A DNA stretch of 64,000 nt. Origin: Desulfothermus okinawensis JCM 13304 (GTDB lineage: Bacteria; Desulfobacterota; Desulfovibrionia; Desulfovibrionales; Desulfothermaceae). Numbering within the stretch: position 1 is the first letter of the stretch; each line of letters starts with the position of its first letter. Location of the stretch: the NCBI GenBank assembly GCA_001311565.1, contig BBBM01000009.1, positions 1 through 64,000 of the forward strand. Direction: 5' to 3'. The notes under the pieces are model-generated. The model had not been told where the DNA came from. It saw only the letters and a list, made by a program, of their open reading frames with translations, and searched no databases. Below, in pieces: positions 7,244-18,575 of the stretch. Both the position numbers and the translations under genes were made by a program.

Positions 7244-10200
7244 AACAATATATTACCTTCTGATAAAGAAGTTGGACTTACAAATGGTGTTGGGGATTCT
7301 GGGGTAATGCCAGGATTCCATGTTGTTACGGGCCCATTAAATGATGTGTTAGGACCAGTGCCTGGTGTAAGTTGTACTATATTACCCTGGGATAGCTGTA
7401 AAAATAGTTTTCCCCCACTGATTTGGGCCTCATATCCACTGCAAGATTGATTTTGGAGGTCTTCTCCTGTTGCACAATTTAGCTGCCACATCCTGGACCT
7501 GCCACCAAAGCTACATAAATCAGTAGTTGGCTGGGTAGTTGAAAAGAAAGTTACATCTAAATCAGTCACAGTAGGATCTGAAATCATTCTTTCCTTAAAG
7601 TATTGTGATGTCATAGGATCTAGCTCTTGATACCATGACGTAGTACCATTATTGTCATTTAAATGAGAGCAAGCGTCAGAGGATGAATGGGCACTATTTA
7701 TATTACAATTATTTCCTGTTAAACATCCATCAATTCTTACTCCATAAAGTCTTTCCTTGTCGTTTACGTTTTGTCCTGGATCATCGTCTGGATAGAAATA
7801 CCTTCCTGTACCAAAATAAATATAATTCATGTTGAAACATTTTGAATATTCTATTTTTGCTGTAATTGGCTTTATGGAGCTATTGAATACTTTAATTATA
7901 TCCCAATCCATAGGATTTGTATCAGTTATTTTTATGCCTAAAACATTTCCATGAAATGTAGAGCCCGATTGTGATGTAGTGCCTATAAATATCATATCTG
8001 TATTGCCATCGTTATTGTAGTCAATCCCTTCAGTAAATAGCCTTCCACCAAAGGATTTATTGAAGGAGGAGAGAGTGGGGTCAGTGGAACTGTCTAATGT
8101 ATAGACCGATGAGATGGTAAAAAAAATCATCTGCCGTTGAATTGCTATTTAACTGCAATACAAAAAAATTTTAGGTTCTGGTCAGACTCTCCATTGTAAT
8201 CTGTTGGACCTGAAGCAAACATGATGTAGTAGTTCCCATCTTTTTTTTATAAAAGCTGGTCCCGAATAGGTAAATCCCAGATCTGGATCAGTAAATTCCC
8301 ATAGAAATTTTGGATTAGTGCTATTAGTTATATCCAGGGCAAAATATGATGACAATCCAACACAGTCATTTGTTGAGGGGTCATAGCTTGATGGAGAAGG
8401 ACAGGTGTCCTGAGGGGGATTTACACAATTGGTGCCAGTACAGCCAACAGCACCTCCCAGTCGCATACCTCCTATTAAGATCCGTTTGTCTATTTTGTGA
8501 TAAAGGTCGTTGTCCGTATCTAGCTCTATTATGTAGGGCATTAAGTCTACATAATAAAAATGACAGTACTCAGTATCAGCAAGGGCCCTTAGATAGGGGA
8601 GAGCATTTTTGGGTATAAATGCCCAGAGCTCTTCTCCTACCTTATCTGTATTACACGTGCTATTTCTGTCATTACATAGCCTTACATTTTGATAAGCCTC
8701 TAGTCCGTCATACCTCAATCTACCCAACCTAAATGCATGCAACATTCCGTCGTTGGCTCCAACAAATACAATAGAGTAGTCATTGTACTCTACAATTTTT
8801 GGAGTTGAGTAAATTATATCTCCCAATTTCCAGGTGTTGTTTCCATCTATGGTTCTGTTCCTGAAACCAGATATGTCTATACCATATAGGTAGTCTTTGA
8901 GGTTATTAAATGAAATAGGTGAATATATTAAAGTTCCATTTGCGTTGTTTTCATTATCTATTACCCCATCTCTATCTTCATCTCCAAATAGATAAGAATA
9001 GGTAGAATTTAAGTCTTTCAGTTCTACAAGGTCCTTGGCTTCAGTTGGTTGAGTGCTGTTTACATAAGTATAAATTTTTCTTGATGTGGCATTTGTAGCA
9101 CTAAGTTTTTCACCCGCTTCCCACACTGGAGTGACATCATCTAAGGACATGTAGGTTGTACTAATTGATGCATTTGTCCCAGAACAGTCACTATTATAGG
9201 CTTCTATGTTTAAATCTCCAGTAGAATTGTCAATTAAAAAAATTTAAGATTAGGTCTCCGCCAATTGATCCTGAACTGCATACATCAAGTGCTTTGTTAG
9301 AAATAGTGTCTTCTCTAATATTTGAAGTATTGGGATCTGAATAAAACCAGTAATTATATAAATATCCTACCCAATCTACTTCATTAGAAATAAATTGTTT
9401 TTTTGGGATAGAACACTGCCTGAATTAGGTTTTTGCCAACTCTAGTTTTTTTTGTGAGAAGTGAGGCCGAAGTACCGGAAGCGGTCCTCTTCAGTATATC
9501 TGTTAATACATTTTTTTAATGATGTTTCAAGGAGATAACCATTCTGGGCCTCTAGATAAGCATCTGGTATTCCATCTCCATTCTCATCCCATTCAGATTG
9601 TAGATCAGGGATATTGTTATTATTCTTATCTATAAATGCCCCATATTTAGCAGACTTTTTTTTAAAATATCTTTTGCTGTGCTGGATTGATCAAAGCAAA
9701 ATATAGTATAAATAGAGAGATTTTGCATGCCGTCAAAAGAAGATAAAAGATCGTTTGTATGGGCATAGTAGGATACACCTTCTAAATAAAATGTTCCATC
9801 CATGCTATTTGCAGTGGAACACCTTTGCGAGCTATAGCCTTCAATTGATGCAATGTCGTCCATGTAATCTTGAACATCAAACTCACTATCTCTTACAGAT
9901 GATCCATACCCAGAGAAACAAGTCCCTGGGAGATTGGTATCTTTTGTTGATTCTCCATCTGTAATCATTATAACGAAATTTTTTTTGACATCTGTATTCC
10001 TGAGGTGAGCTATATCTGCCTGAGTTGTAAGCAGAAGAATCTCCTTTAAAATATCGAATAGCCTCATATAGACTTTCTGCTAGTGGAGTCCATGTATCTG
10101 CTTCTACATTGTTTATTTCGTCAATCAAGGCGGTGTTGTTTCCTGGACCTGAAATAGTGGATAATATGGTTCCACCGTCCCTATCATAATTATCTTCGTA

Positions 10201-10933
10201 ATTGGTTCCCACATTAAAGATTTCCAGTCCAAATCTCATTCTGTCCCAGGAATGTTGAATTAAACCTTCAGGTTTAGATATGGTATATACAGCAACCCTA
10301 TAAGATCCCAATGTGGTACCCTCATCAATATCAACACATCCAGTATAATCTCTGCCATTATAAGGCTTTACCACAAAGTAAAGGTATCCTCCACTCTCGT
10401 AAAAGTAAAAGTATAAAGAAGTGTGATGAGGGGTCTGGTGAGGAGAAGATGTGTCATCGTATATTTTTCGGAAGTCCCTATCAGGTACTTGACCGAGCAG
10501 CACATAATTTGTCCCTGATTGGCTTTTCCCTCCTGTTAATACCTTCTTGGCCACATCTATCCTTCTCATGGTCAACCAGTTTAAAAAAATTGCCACTCCA
10601 CTCTCCACTTGAAGACTCCACAAAATATTCATTCACAGAGTCATAATCATAAGAAACAGTTGGGTCAAAGTAACCATAATAAGTTTCAGAACTATTATAA
10701 CCAGTATATACTGTTGAAGTATAACCATTCCAGCTCCTGCAATCATTATTTTCTTTATATGCAAATTCATTCATGGATCCAGAATTATCCAAAATCAAAA
10801 GGACATTTGGATAGATTGCCTGACTGAGAAATGGCGGGGTAGTACAATAATCTCCCATAAATACAGTTGCTGCCTGGCAAAAGGTGCTCCAACTAATTAC
10901 AATAATTGCAATTAGCCTTAAAATATATGTCAT
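7228..10933 (-). CDS. pilY1: Type IV pilus tip adhesin PilY1
   Basis: A single gene of about 1,230 codons broken at six or more run-length errors (near 10580, 9990, 9660, 9420-9520, 9237, 8240, 8120). The N-terminus has a signal peptide ending CQAA, then a von Willebrand-like region with the MIDAS motif LDNSGSMNE near residue 45 and the second metal motif MITDGES. Calcium-type loops follow ([10 protein letters not shown] and [10 protein letters not shown]). The C-terminal third shows the PilY1 propeller signature [21 protein letters not shown]. PilY1 caps the pilus, promotes its extension and can act in adhesion and surface sensing. It overlaps the gene upstream (ATGA) and fimU downstream. 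Confidence 0.88.
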
Positions 10934-11303
10934 TTGGGCATCTCCTCTATATGTATGACCTTAATTGAGTTATTTTTGATATCCACAAAAATTTTAACTT
11001 TGTATCCTTTTCTTATTATTTTTTTTACATTTGAAAAATTTTTATTTCTATTTTCAAATTGATTTTCTCTAGCAAATACGATCTTACAATCATTGCTAAT
11101 TTTGTAATTATAGATATGTCCATTTAAGTCATTTAGACTTAAATAACTGTTGATAACATCCTCTACCACCCCTGTTTTTTTGTAGGAATTTTGCTTGAAG
11201 AGACGCACCAATGTTCTTATATCTTTTTTTTAGGCTTTGCACAAAATAGATTAGAGGGGAAGAGCAGCGAAAGGGTAAGGTATATTAAAATTAATTTTTT
11301 CAT
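10930..11303 (-). CDS. Small secreted protein heading the pilY1 operon
   Basis: Restored to about 123 residues from two runs (8 T near 11224 and 7 T near 11175, each one too long). It starts MKKLILIYLTLSLLFPSNLFCA, a Sec signal peptide, and continues as a basic, beta-rich domain with VIHIEEMPK at its end. The ATG at 11303 is preceded by AAGGAATTAAG. Its stop overlaps the pilY1 start (ATGA), so it is translated just before PilY1. I recognise no family; position suggests a role in pilus tip assembly, which is inference only. Confidence 0.6.
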
Positions 11304-11361
11304 TACTTAATTCCTTTTTTTTTATTTGTTAAATTTTTTTATTTAATAAATCCATCTCCCC

Positions 11362-11600
11362 CTAACTTACAACCACAATCCCTTCTTTTTTCAAAAACCT
11401 TGTGGTTATTCCATCTCCTTTAATCACTTTTCCTCTAAATGTTCCATCATAGATCTTTCCACATCCACAGGAGGGGCTATATTGCTTTAATATTGCAAGT
11501 TTTATGTCAAGGAGTTTTGCGATTTTCAGGGTCTCTTTTGCCTTTTTAAGCAATTCATAAATTCCACTACCCTGGCATTCTTTTTTATCTTTCCTTTGGG
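11362..11600 (-). pseudogene. Duplicated 3' end of the DUF523 gene
   Basis: A fragment encoding KETLKIAKLLDIKLAILKQY, SPSCGCGKIYDGTF and the family C-terminus. About 140 bp are identical to the 3' part of the complete DUF523 gene at 12582-13074, then similarity ends on both sides. Upstream codons (ECQGSGIYELLKK) differ from the complete gene. With only the C-terminal half of the domain it should not be functional unless an upstream start is used. Confidence 0.75.
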
Positions 11601-11646
11601 AAAAAAAATTGTGAAAACTTATTATTGTCAGGCAACTGAATACCTT

Positions 11647-12316
11647 TTACCTCTTTCCATTTTCTTCTCTTCTCCAATAGGCTTTGGCAATTATTTTTGC
11701 AACATCTTCAAACAGCGCCTTATAATTTCCCATGTGTTTGATTAAGTAAGGCTCATCCTTTATCTTATCCGGTAAATTTACAAATTTTCTTTGAATTATA
11801 TACTCCACACCATCTATTCCAAATTTTTCCTTTACCTTTTTAAATCCCCATAAAATGTAATCTTTTCCCTTTTCCTTCAATATAAAGTAAACATCTATTA
11901 AATCTTTAATCTCATCCCTATCAGACAATGCTCCAAGTTTATTAACAAAAATATCCTCAAAACTATCCACCCATAAGTTTCCAATTTTTCTTCTTGGAGC
12001 AACATTTTTAAAAGGATAATAGGTAAATTCAACTTTTAAGGCATTATCTCGTTCTGAAACTAGAAAAATTCTTCTATCATATATTGATTCGTAACTTATT
12101 TTTTCTATCTTTGGCATAGAATGTAAAAAAGATATTATCGTATTTATATTTAAGGCTGCTTTATCATCTGTAAAAAAAGTCAAGGTCATAAGAATAACGA
12201 TGCTGCAAATAAAAATAGGATAAAGCCGTTCCGCCTGAAAAATAAAAATGGTCTGATAACCTGGATTTTTCAAAGTACAATAGAAACTCTCTTTGAAAAT
12301 CCGTCAATATACTCAA
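11647..12316 (-). CDS. Nucleotidyltransferase of the AbiEii/DUF1814 toxin family
   Basis: Restored to about 222 residues. The N-terminal half reads FSGGTALSYFY and SYDLDFFTDD, the GG-T-AL ... D-D-F catalytic pattern of AbiEii/MenT-like nucleotidyltransferases; a later acidic and basic segment (VNKLGALSDRDEIKDLIDVY) matches the family. One 7-A run near 12172 needs six. The likely start is TTG at 12316, overlapping the stop of the upstream small gene. By family knowledge such enzymes act as toxins that transfer nucleotides to RNA or protein. The pair sits between two copies of the DUF523 3' end. Confidence 0.82.
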
Positions 12317-12532
12317 TTCAACTCACCCTCTTTTATCAACTTATAATAAAATTCAATGATTTTCTTTTTTTTCTTTAGGGATGTTTAATTCATTAATATG
12401 ATTATAAAGTTCAATAACGGTTTTTTTTATCTCTTCCTGTTTGTGGAAAAAACAGAGCTATTCTCTCTAATTTCTTAAATTGTGAAACTTTCTTATAATC
12501 CCAAAAAAATAACACTTTGCCTTTTTTTTCAT
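12313..12532 (-). CDS. Small partner of the nucleotidyltransferase, probable antitoxin
   Basis: Restored to about 71 residues. Four runs (8 T at 12522-12529, 7 A near 12503, 8 T at 12421-12428 and 8 T near 12370) each need one base fewer. The product starts MKKRQSVIFWDYKKVSQFKK and ends LIKEGELN, helical and basic. Its TGA overlaps the TTG start of the nucleotidyltransferase. Comparable 70-80-residue genes sit upstream of DUF1814 genes in many genomes; an antitoxin role is inferred from position. Confidence 0.65.
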
Positions 12533-12581
12533 TTTTTTTTCTACTCTTTAAGTGCCTTAATTTTGCATTGAGAGCCAAAAA

Positions 12582-13074
12582 TCAGATATTTTTGAACCAG
12601 AACAGGTAAAGTTTATCAAATTGATAAACTGGGGTTAAGTCTATTTTCTCCTCACTTACAACCAAGATCCCCTGTTTTTTCAAAAACCTTGTGGTTATTC
12701 CATCTCCTTTAATCACTTTTCCTCTAAATGTTCCATCATAGATCTTTCCACATCCACAGGAGGGGCTATATTGCTTTAATATTGCAAGTTTTATGTCAAG
12801 GAGTTTTGCGATTTTCAGTGTCTCTTTTGCCCCTTTTATGCAATTTTTTGTCACATCTATTCCATTTTTTTGTAATGACCTTATTTCCCAAAATTTCCAT
12901 TGGATCCCTGGGGGTTGGAAGACCCCCAAGTTGTTCTGGGCATACAGGGATTAGAATTTTTGTTTTGGTGAGTTCTAATATTCCTGGATGGGGTTTTGAT
13001 TTGCCATCATATCTTGATGCAATACCAAGAAGACATGCGCTAATCAGTATTGGGGCATCATGGTCTATTTTCAT
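12582..13074 (-). CDS. DUF523 family protein (2-thiouracil desulfurase-like)
   Basis: Restored to about 163 residues after removing one base from a 7-T run near 12871. Family motifs are present: ISACLLGIASRYDGK near the N-terminus, CPEQLGGLPTPR in the middle and SPSCGCGKIYDGTFRGK towards the end; the cysteines are the expected cluster ligands or catalytic residues of this family. The ATG at 13074 lies 5 nt after the rtcB stop, so both are probably co-transcribed. Some family members remove sulfur from 2-thiouracil; the role here is unproven. Confidence 0.85.
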
Positions 13075-13079
13075 TGAAT

Positions 13080-14508
13080 TTAACCTTTGATTACACACAT
13101 TGGCCTTAGCTTTACCACCCTCCTTGCAAGTTTAGCCTCATGGGTTGCATTAACCACCTCATCAACATCCTTGTAAGCATCAGGTGCCTCTTCTGCTGCC
13201 CCTCTTTTGCTAGCAGCCAGAACCAAAATTCCTTTAGATGCCAAAGCATTTATCACGTCTTTTCCTCTCCACCTCTTGGTTGCCTGTCTCCTGCTCATTG
13301 CCCTTCCTGCTCCATGGCACGCAGAGAAAAAAAGCAGGGTCTTCCTGATCCTTATTTCCTGCCAGAATATATGAGCTTGTACCCATGGTTCCACCAATAA
13401 TTACTGGCTGTCCAACTTCTTGGTATTTTAAGGGGATTTCAGGTGAATAAGGGGGATATGCCTTGTTGCCCCTTTTCTGTGTACATATAATTTTTTTCTT
13501 CTGGCCCTCTATCTCATGTATCTCTATTTTGCAGGTATTGTGGCTCACATCATATAAGAGCCTCAGATTCACTCCAGGGAATACCTCATCAAAACACTCC
13601 CTAACCAGATGGGTTATAACCTGCCTGTTGGCAAGGGCGCAATTTATACCACATACCATTGCTCCATAGAAGTCCTGGCCCTCCTTTGAATAGATCGGTG
13701 CACATACAAGCTCCCTTTCAGGTAGATATATTCCATATTTTTCTGCGGCCTTTTTTTAAGATGTGGATATAATCTGTGCCTATTTGGTGTCCAAGTGCCC
13801 TGGAGCCACAGTGGATTGTGACAACCACCTGATTTTTTTTTAGACCATAATGGATAGCTGTTTTCTCGTCATAGATTTTTGACACATATTGTATTTCAAG
13901 GTAGTGGTTTCCAGATCCAAGGGTGCCGATTTGTCTTTTCTGCCTTTTTTTTGGCAATGGCGGATACTTTCTCTGGCATTGCCCCTTTTATCATTCCCCC
14001 ATCTTCTATAAATTCCAGGTCTTCTTTAAGTCCATAACCTTTGTAAATAGCCCAGTGTGCCCCTTTTATAAGTACTCTCTAGTTTCGACTCAGATAGTTT
14101 TATCAAACCTTCAGCACCAACCCCAGCAGGAATCCTTTTAAACAGTGTAGTTGCTATTAGGTTTAATTTTTCATCTACCTCTTCTTTTGTAAGAGTGGTA
14201 ACCAGTGTTCTAACCCCACAGGAAATATCATATCCGATCCCTCCAACAGATATTATACCTCCTTTGTCAGGATCAAATGCTGCAACTCCTCCAATTGGAA
14301 ACCCATATCCCCAATGGGCATCTGGCATGGCGTAGGATGCCTTTACAATTCCTGGCAGAGTGGCAACATTGGCAATTTGTTCAAATACCTTTGGCTCCAG
14401 CCCTTGTATTAAATCTTTAGAGCCAAATAACCTGGCTGGAACCCTCATTCTGCCCTGTTTTGGGATCTCAAAACAAAATTCATTTATTTGTTTTAAACTT
14501 TCCTTCAT
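13080..14508 (-). CDS. rtcB: RNA-splicing ligase RtcB
   Basis: Restored to about 474 residues, normal for RtcB. Visible motifs: MPDAHWGYGFPIGG near residue 60, GGIGYDISCGVRT near 90 (metal cysteine), GTLGSGNHYLEIQ, HCGSRALGHQIG, the guanylation-site region SACHGAGRAMSR and the final RPMCVIKG. RtcB joins 2',3'-cyclic phosphate or 3'-phosphate RNA ends to 5'-OH ends using GTP and Mn2+. Frame breaks: an extra base near 14075, an 8-A run near 13950, a 7-T run near 13751 and a 7-A run near 13330. A 9-T run near 13840 is in frame as called. No archease or RtcA gene is adjacent; an RNA-repair or tRNA-splicing role is possible. Confidence 0.93.
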
Positions 14509-14627
14509 AAGATCTTCTTTTTAGTTTTAGTTTAATGTTCAGGGTCAATATTGGATGTAGTGAGGTTTTTATTCAAATGCTAACATCCATATATTTTATG
14601 TCTTAAATTAAGACATTGAACTTATCT

Positions 14628-14873
14628 CTAAAGGTTTGTATCCACAATGATGTAGTCTGCTTCATTGTTTCTCAAGGTGATTGTAAAATTGTTTATCCTG
14701 ATGGCTACAGGGTCTTTTAGTGGAGCCCTTCCAATAACCATTATTTCTGCCCCTGGGACTATCCCCATGTCTCTGATCCTTCTACCCAATTCTCCATTGG
14801 CCCTTATCTCAATTATTTTTGCCCGCTGGTTTACCTTTAACTTCCGTATGGTCTTATAATTTGTCTCATCCAT
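14628..14873 (-). CDS. feoA: FeoA-domain ferrous iron transport protein
   Basis: An intact 81-residue SH3-like FeoA domain with GELGRRIRDMGIVPGAEIMV and the family ending IRINNFTITLR. GGGGAG lies about 9 nt before the ATG. FeoA normally assists the FeoB permease for Fe2+ uptake; no feoB is in this window, so it is either an orphan or part of a split system. It is transcribed divergently from the carB group. Confidence 0.88.
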   Translation of the reverse strand: MDETNYKTIRKLKVNQRAKIIEIRANGELGRRIRDMGIVPGAEIMVIGRAPLKDPVAIRINNFTITLRNNEADYIIVDTNL

Positions 14874-15066
14874 AATTTTTGCTCCCCATTATATAGTTTT
14901 TGACTTGCTACCTGTTATGATGTCTATTACTAGTTTGTCAGTTACAGCGGTTATTATTAATTCATAAAATTTTTTTACATTATAACCAAATGGCAAAATT
15001 AATAAAAAAAATAGGTCTATCCCCCTACTTGAGCTTCCAGAAACTCTACAAAAGAAAATTAATAGT

Positions 15067-15288
15067 ATGGAGCAACTGGATATTGATTCAAAATATGTGC
15101 TGGCTACTTTATATTATTTGGACTCCATAGGTAAATTGTCAAGTATTAAACAGAGGCTCCCCAGATATACCTCTCTTTCCTGGGAAGAAATTTACAGGTC
15201 CCTTAAGCTTCTTGCCCATTTAAACATAATAGAGTATAGGGAGGGACGAGTTTTTTTGAGGGTAAAACCCATTAAATATAAAAGGTGA
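15067..15288 (+). CDS. Small winged-helix-like protein upstream of carB
   Basis: Seventy-three residues: a predicted helix-turn-helix region ([25 protein letters not shown] as two helices) followed by a short beta wing ([12 protein letters not shown]). The frame stays open upstream to about 14986, and an 8-A run near 15004-15011 may hide an earlier start at ATG 14990, so the N-terminus is uncertain. The stop lies 5 nt before the carB start. I cannot assign a family; a DNA-binding role is inferred from predicted fold only. Confidence 0.5.
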   Translation: MEQLDIDSKYVLATLYYLDSIGKLSSIKQRLPRYTSLSWEEIYRSLKLLAHLNIIEYREGRVFLRVKPIKYKR

Positions 15289-15293
15289 GATTT

Positions 15294-18200
15294 ATGCCAA
15301 AGAGAAAAGATATAAAGAAAATTTTACTAATTGGTTCTGGTCCAATTATCATTGGTCAGGCATGTGAGTTTGACTATTCAGGGACACAGGCAATAAAGGC
15401 CTTAAAAGAAGAAGGATACCAGGTTGTTTTGATTAATTCAAATCCAGCCACTATCATGACGGACCCGGACATGGCACATAGGACTTATATTGAGCCAATT
15501 ACCCCTGACTTTGTTGAAGAGATAATAAAAAGGGAGAGACCAGATGCACTGCTCCCAACTTTAGGGGGTCAGACAGGGCTAAATACCGCTGTAGCAGTGG
15601 CTGAGATGGGCGTACTGGACAAGTATGGAGTTGAGCTAATTGGTGCAAAGCTGGATGCAATAAAAAAAGGCAGAAAGCAGGGAGCTCTTTAGAGAGGCCA
15701 TGGAATCAATTGGTCTTAAGGTTCCCAAAAGTGGGATTGCAAGGAGTTTAGATGAGGTCAGGGAAATAGCAAATATGATTTCCTTTCCAATAATTGTAAG
15801 ACCTGCCTTTACCCTTGGAGGAACTGGGGGTGGAGTTGCCTATAATATAGAAGAGCTTTTGCAGATAGCGTCAAGGGGACTTTCTGCCAGTATGACTTCA
15901 GAAGTGATGTTGGAGGAGTCCCTACTGGGTTGGAAGGAATTTGAATTAGAGGTTATGAGGGATAAAAATGACACTGCGTTGTTATATGTAGCATTGAAAA
16001 TCTTGACCCAATGGGGATCCACACAGGTGATTCCATAACTGTTGCCCCTGCCCAGACCTTAACAGATAAAGAATATCAAATAATGCGAAATGCAGCCTTT
16101 GATATAATGAAGGTAATAGGGGTTGAAACTGGTGGATCAAATGTACAGTTTGCAGTGCACCCTGATACTGGTGATCTCATGGTTATAGAGATGAATCCCA
16201 GGGTCTCAAGATCATCTGCCCTTGCATCCAAGGCCACAGGATTTCCAATAGCAAAAATAGCCGCAAAACTTGCCGTTGGATACACGCTAGATGAGCTTCC
16301 AAATGATATTACCAGAGAGACTGTTGCATCGTTTGAGCCTTCTATTGACTATGTTGTTGTGAAGATCCCCAGATTTACATTTGAGAAGTTCCCTGGCTCA
16401 AGGGATGAGCTCACAACCTCCATGAGGAGCGTGGGGGAGACAATGGCCATTGGCCGCACCTTCAAAGAGGCCCTGCAAAAGGGCTTCAGGTCAATAGAGA
16501 CAGGTCACATTGGACTCTCAAAGTTAGATGCAGATATCCCTCCAAAAGAAGATATTTTAAATAAACTCAGGACCCCCAATTCAAATAGGCTCCAGTATTT
16601 GAGATATGCTATAATGGCTGGTATCCTAGATGAAGAAATATACAAAGAATCATTTATAGATCCATGGTTTATCAGACAGATAAGGGAGGTTATTGACTTT
16701 GAAGATAAACTAAAAGAGTGGTCCATGGGGTCCCCAACCTTTAAGGATGAAAAAGATATTTTTATGCTAAAAAGGGCAAAGGAGATGGGATTTTCAGATA
16801 AACAGCTTGGTCTTTGTCTGGATATGGATGAGGTTTCTGTGAGGAGCCTTAGAAAATCTTTGAATATAACTCCCACTTACAAGCTGGTTGATACCTGTGC
16901 TGCTGAATTTGAGGCATACACCCCATATTTTTATTCCACTTATGAAAAGGAAAATGAGGTCCGGATTTCAGACAAAAAAAAAGGTGATGATTTTAGGTGG
17001 AGGTCCAAACAGGATTGGTCAGGGGATAGAATTTGACTATTGCTGTGTCCATGCATCCTTTGCCTTGAAGGAGCTTGGTATTGAGACAATAATGGTAAAT
17101 TCCAATCCTGAGACCGTGAGTACAGATTATGATACATCAGACAAGCTCTATTTTGAGCCATTAACCTTTGAGGATGTATTAAATATTGTGGAGCAGGAAA
17201 AACCATATGGGGTGATCGTCCAATTTGGAGGACAAACGCCCCTTAATCTGGCTGTTCCTTTGATGAGGGCAGGGGTAAATATCCTGGGAACTTCTCCAGA
17301 TAGCATTGATAGAGCAGAGGACAGGGAACGTTTTAAGGATCTCATTCAAAAATTAGGTCTAAAACAGCCAGTAAATGCCACTGCTCAAGAAGAAGAACAG
17401 GCAATAAATCTTGCCAAAGATATAGGATATCCCCTGGTAGTTAGGCCTTCATATGTACTTGGTGGCAGGGCCATGGAGATAGTTTACGATGAGTCTGAGC
17501 TCAGGGCATATTTTAGAGAGGCAGTTGTAATTAGCCCGGATCATCCTATATTACTAGATAAATTTTTAGAAGATGCAATTGAAGTGGATGTTGATGCCAT
17601 ATCAGATGGAGAAGATGTATATGTTGCTGGTATTATGGAACACATTGAAGAAGCTGGAATACATTCAGGTGATTCTGCGTGTGTTATCCCACCACATACT
17701 CTTTCTGATAAGATAAAGAAACAGATACATGATATGACAGTGGCCCTTGCAAAGGAGTTAAATGTAGTAGGGCTTATGAATATACAGTATGCCATAAAAG
17801 ATGGTGAGATATTTGTCCTTGAGGTAAATCCCAGGGCATCCAGGACAGTTCCCTTTGTATCCAAGGCAACTGGCGTGCCCCTGGCAAAATTTGCAACCTA
17901 TGTGATGATGGGACATACCCTAAAAGAGCTAGATCCCTGGTCAAAAAGAAAATGGGGATTTACTTCAATTAAAGAAGTGGTACTCCCATTTAATAGATTT
18001 CCAGGGGTGGATGTATTCTTAGGCCCAGAGATGAGATCAACTGGTGAGGTTATGGGAATAGATCTGAGTTTTGGCATGTCTTTTCTAAAGGCACAGGCTG
18101 GGGCAGGACAGATTTTGCCCAGAGAAGGAAAGGTATTTATTTCTGTAAATGACAGGGACAAACCAAAGATTGTGGAAGTTGCAAAGGGATTTGAAGAACT

Positions 18201-18526
18201 GGGGTTTGAACTCATTGCAACAAGAGGTACTGCAGAGTTTTTAAAAAAAATATGGGATTATATCCCAGGTCGTAAATAAAGTGTATGAGGGTAGACCCAA
18301 TATCCTGGATATGATCAAAAATAGGGAAGTGGATCTTATAATAAACACAAAATCTGGAAAGTTAACTGCTAAAGATTCTTCATCCCTTAGACGGGCCACC
18401 TTGCTTTATGATATCCCTTACACAACCACAGTAGCAGCAGCAAAGGCAATGGTTATGGCACTTAAGGAACTAAAAGGGGGTAGGGGGTATCAGGTTCGTT
18501 CTATCCAGGAATATTATAATGAGTAA
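15294..18526 (+). CDS. carB: Carbamoyl-phosphate synthase large subunit
   Basis: Restored to about 1,076 residues, typical for CarB. The two homologous ATP-grasp halves are visible: [20 protein letters not shown] at the start and [18 protein letters not shown] at about residue 560, [13 protein letters not shown] and [12 protein letters not shown] in each synthetase domain, and a C-terminal MGS-like allosteric domain ending SIQEYYNE. It makes carbamoyl phosphate for pyrimidines and arginine. Frame breaks: 7 A at 15662, a missing base near 15986, 9 A near 16974 and 8 A near 18243. AAAGGTGAG precedes the ATG at 15294. No carA is adjacent. Confidence 0.96.
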
Positions 18527-18575
18527 AGGGTGATATGCCATTTAATAAGAAGATAATAATAAAGGTTTTTAAGAC

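Noticed and set aside
15294-18526. Programmed ribosomal frameshifting in carB
   Set aside because: The breaks lie at four unrelated places, lack slippery heptamers with downstream structures, and occur equally in dozens of other genes.
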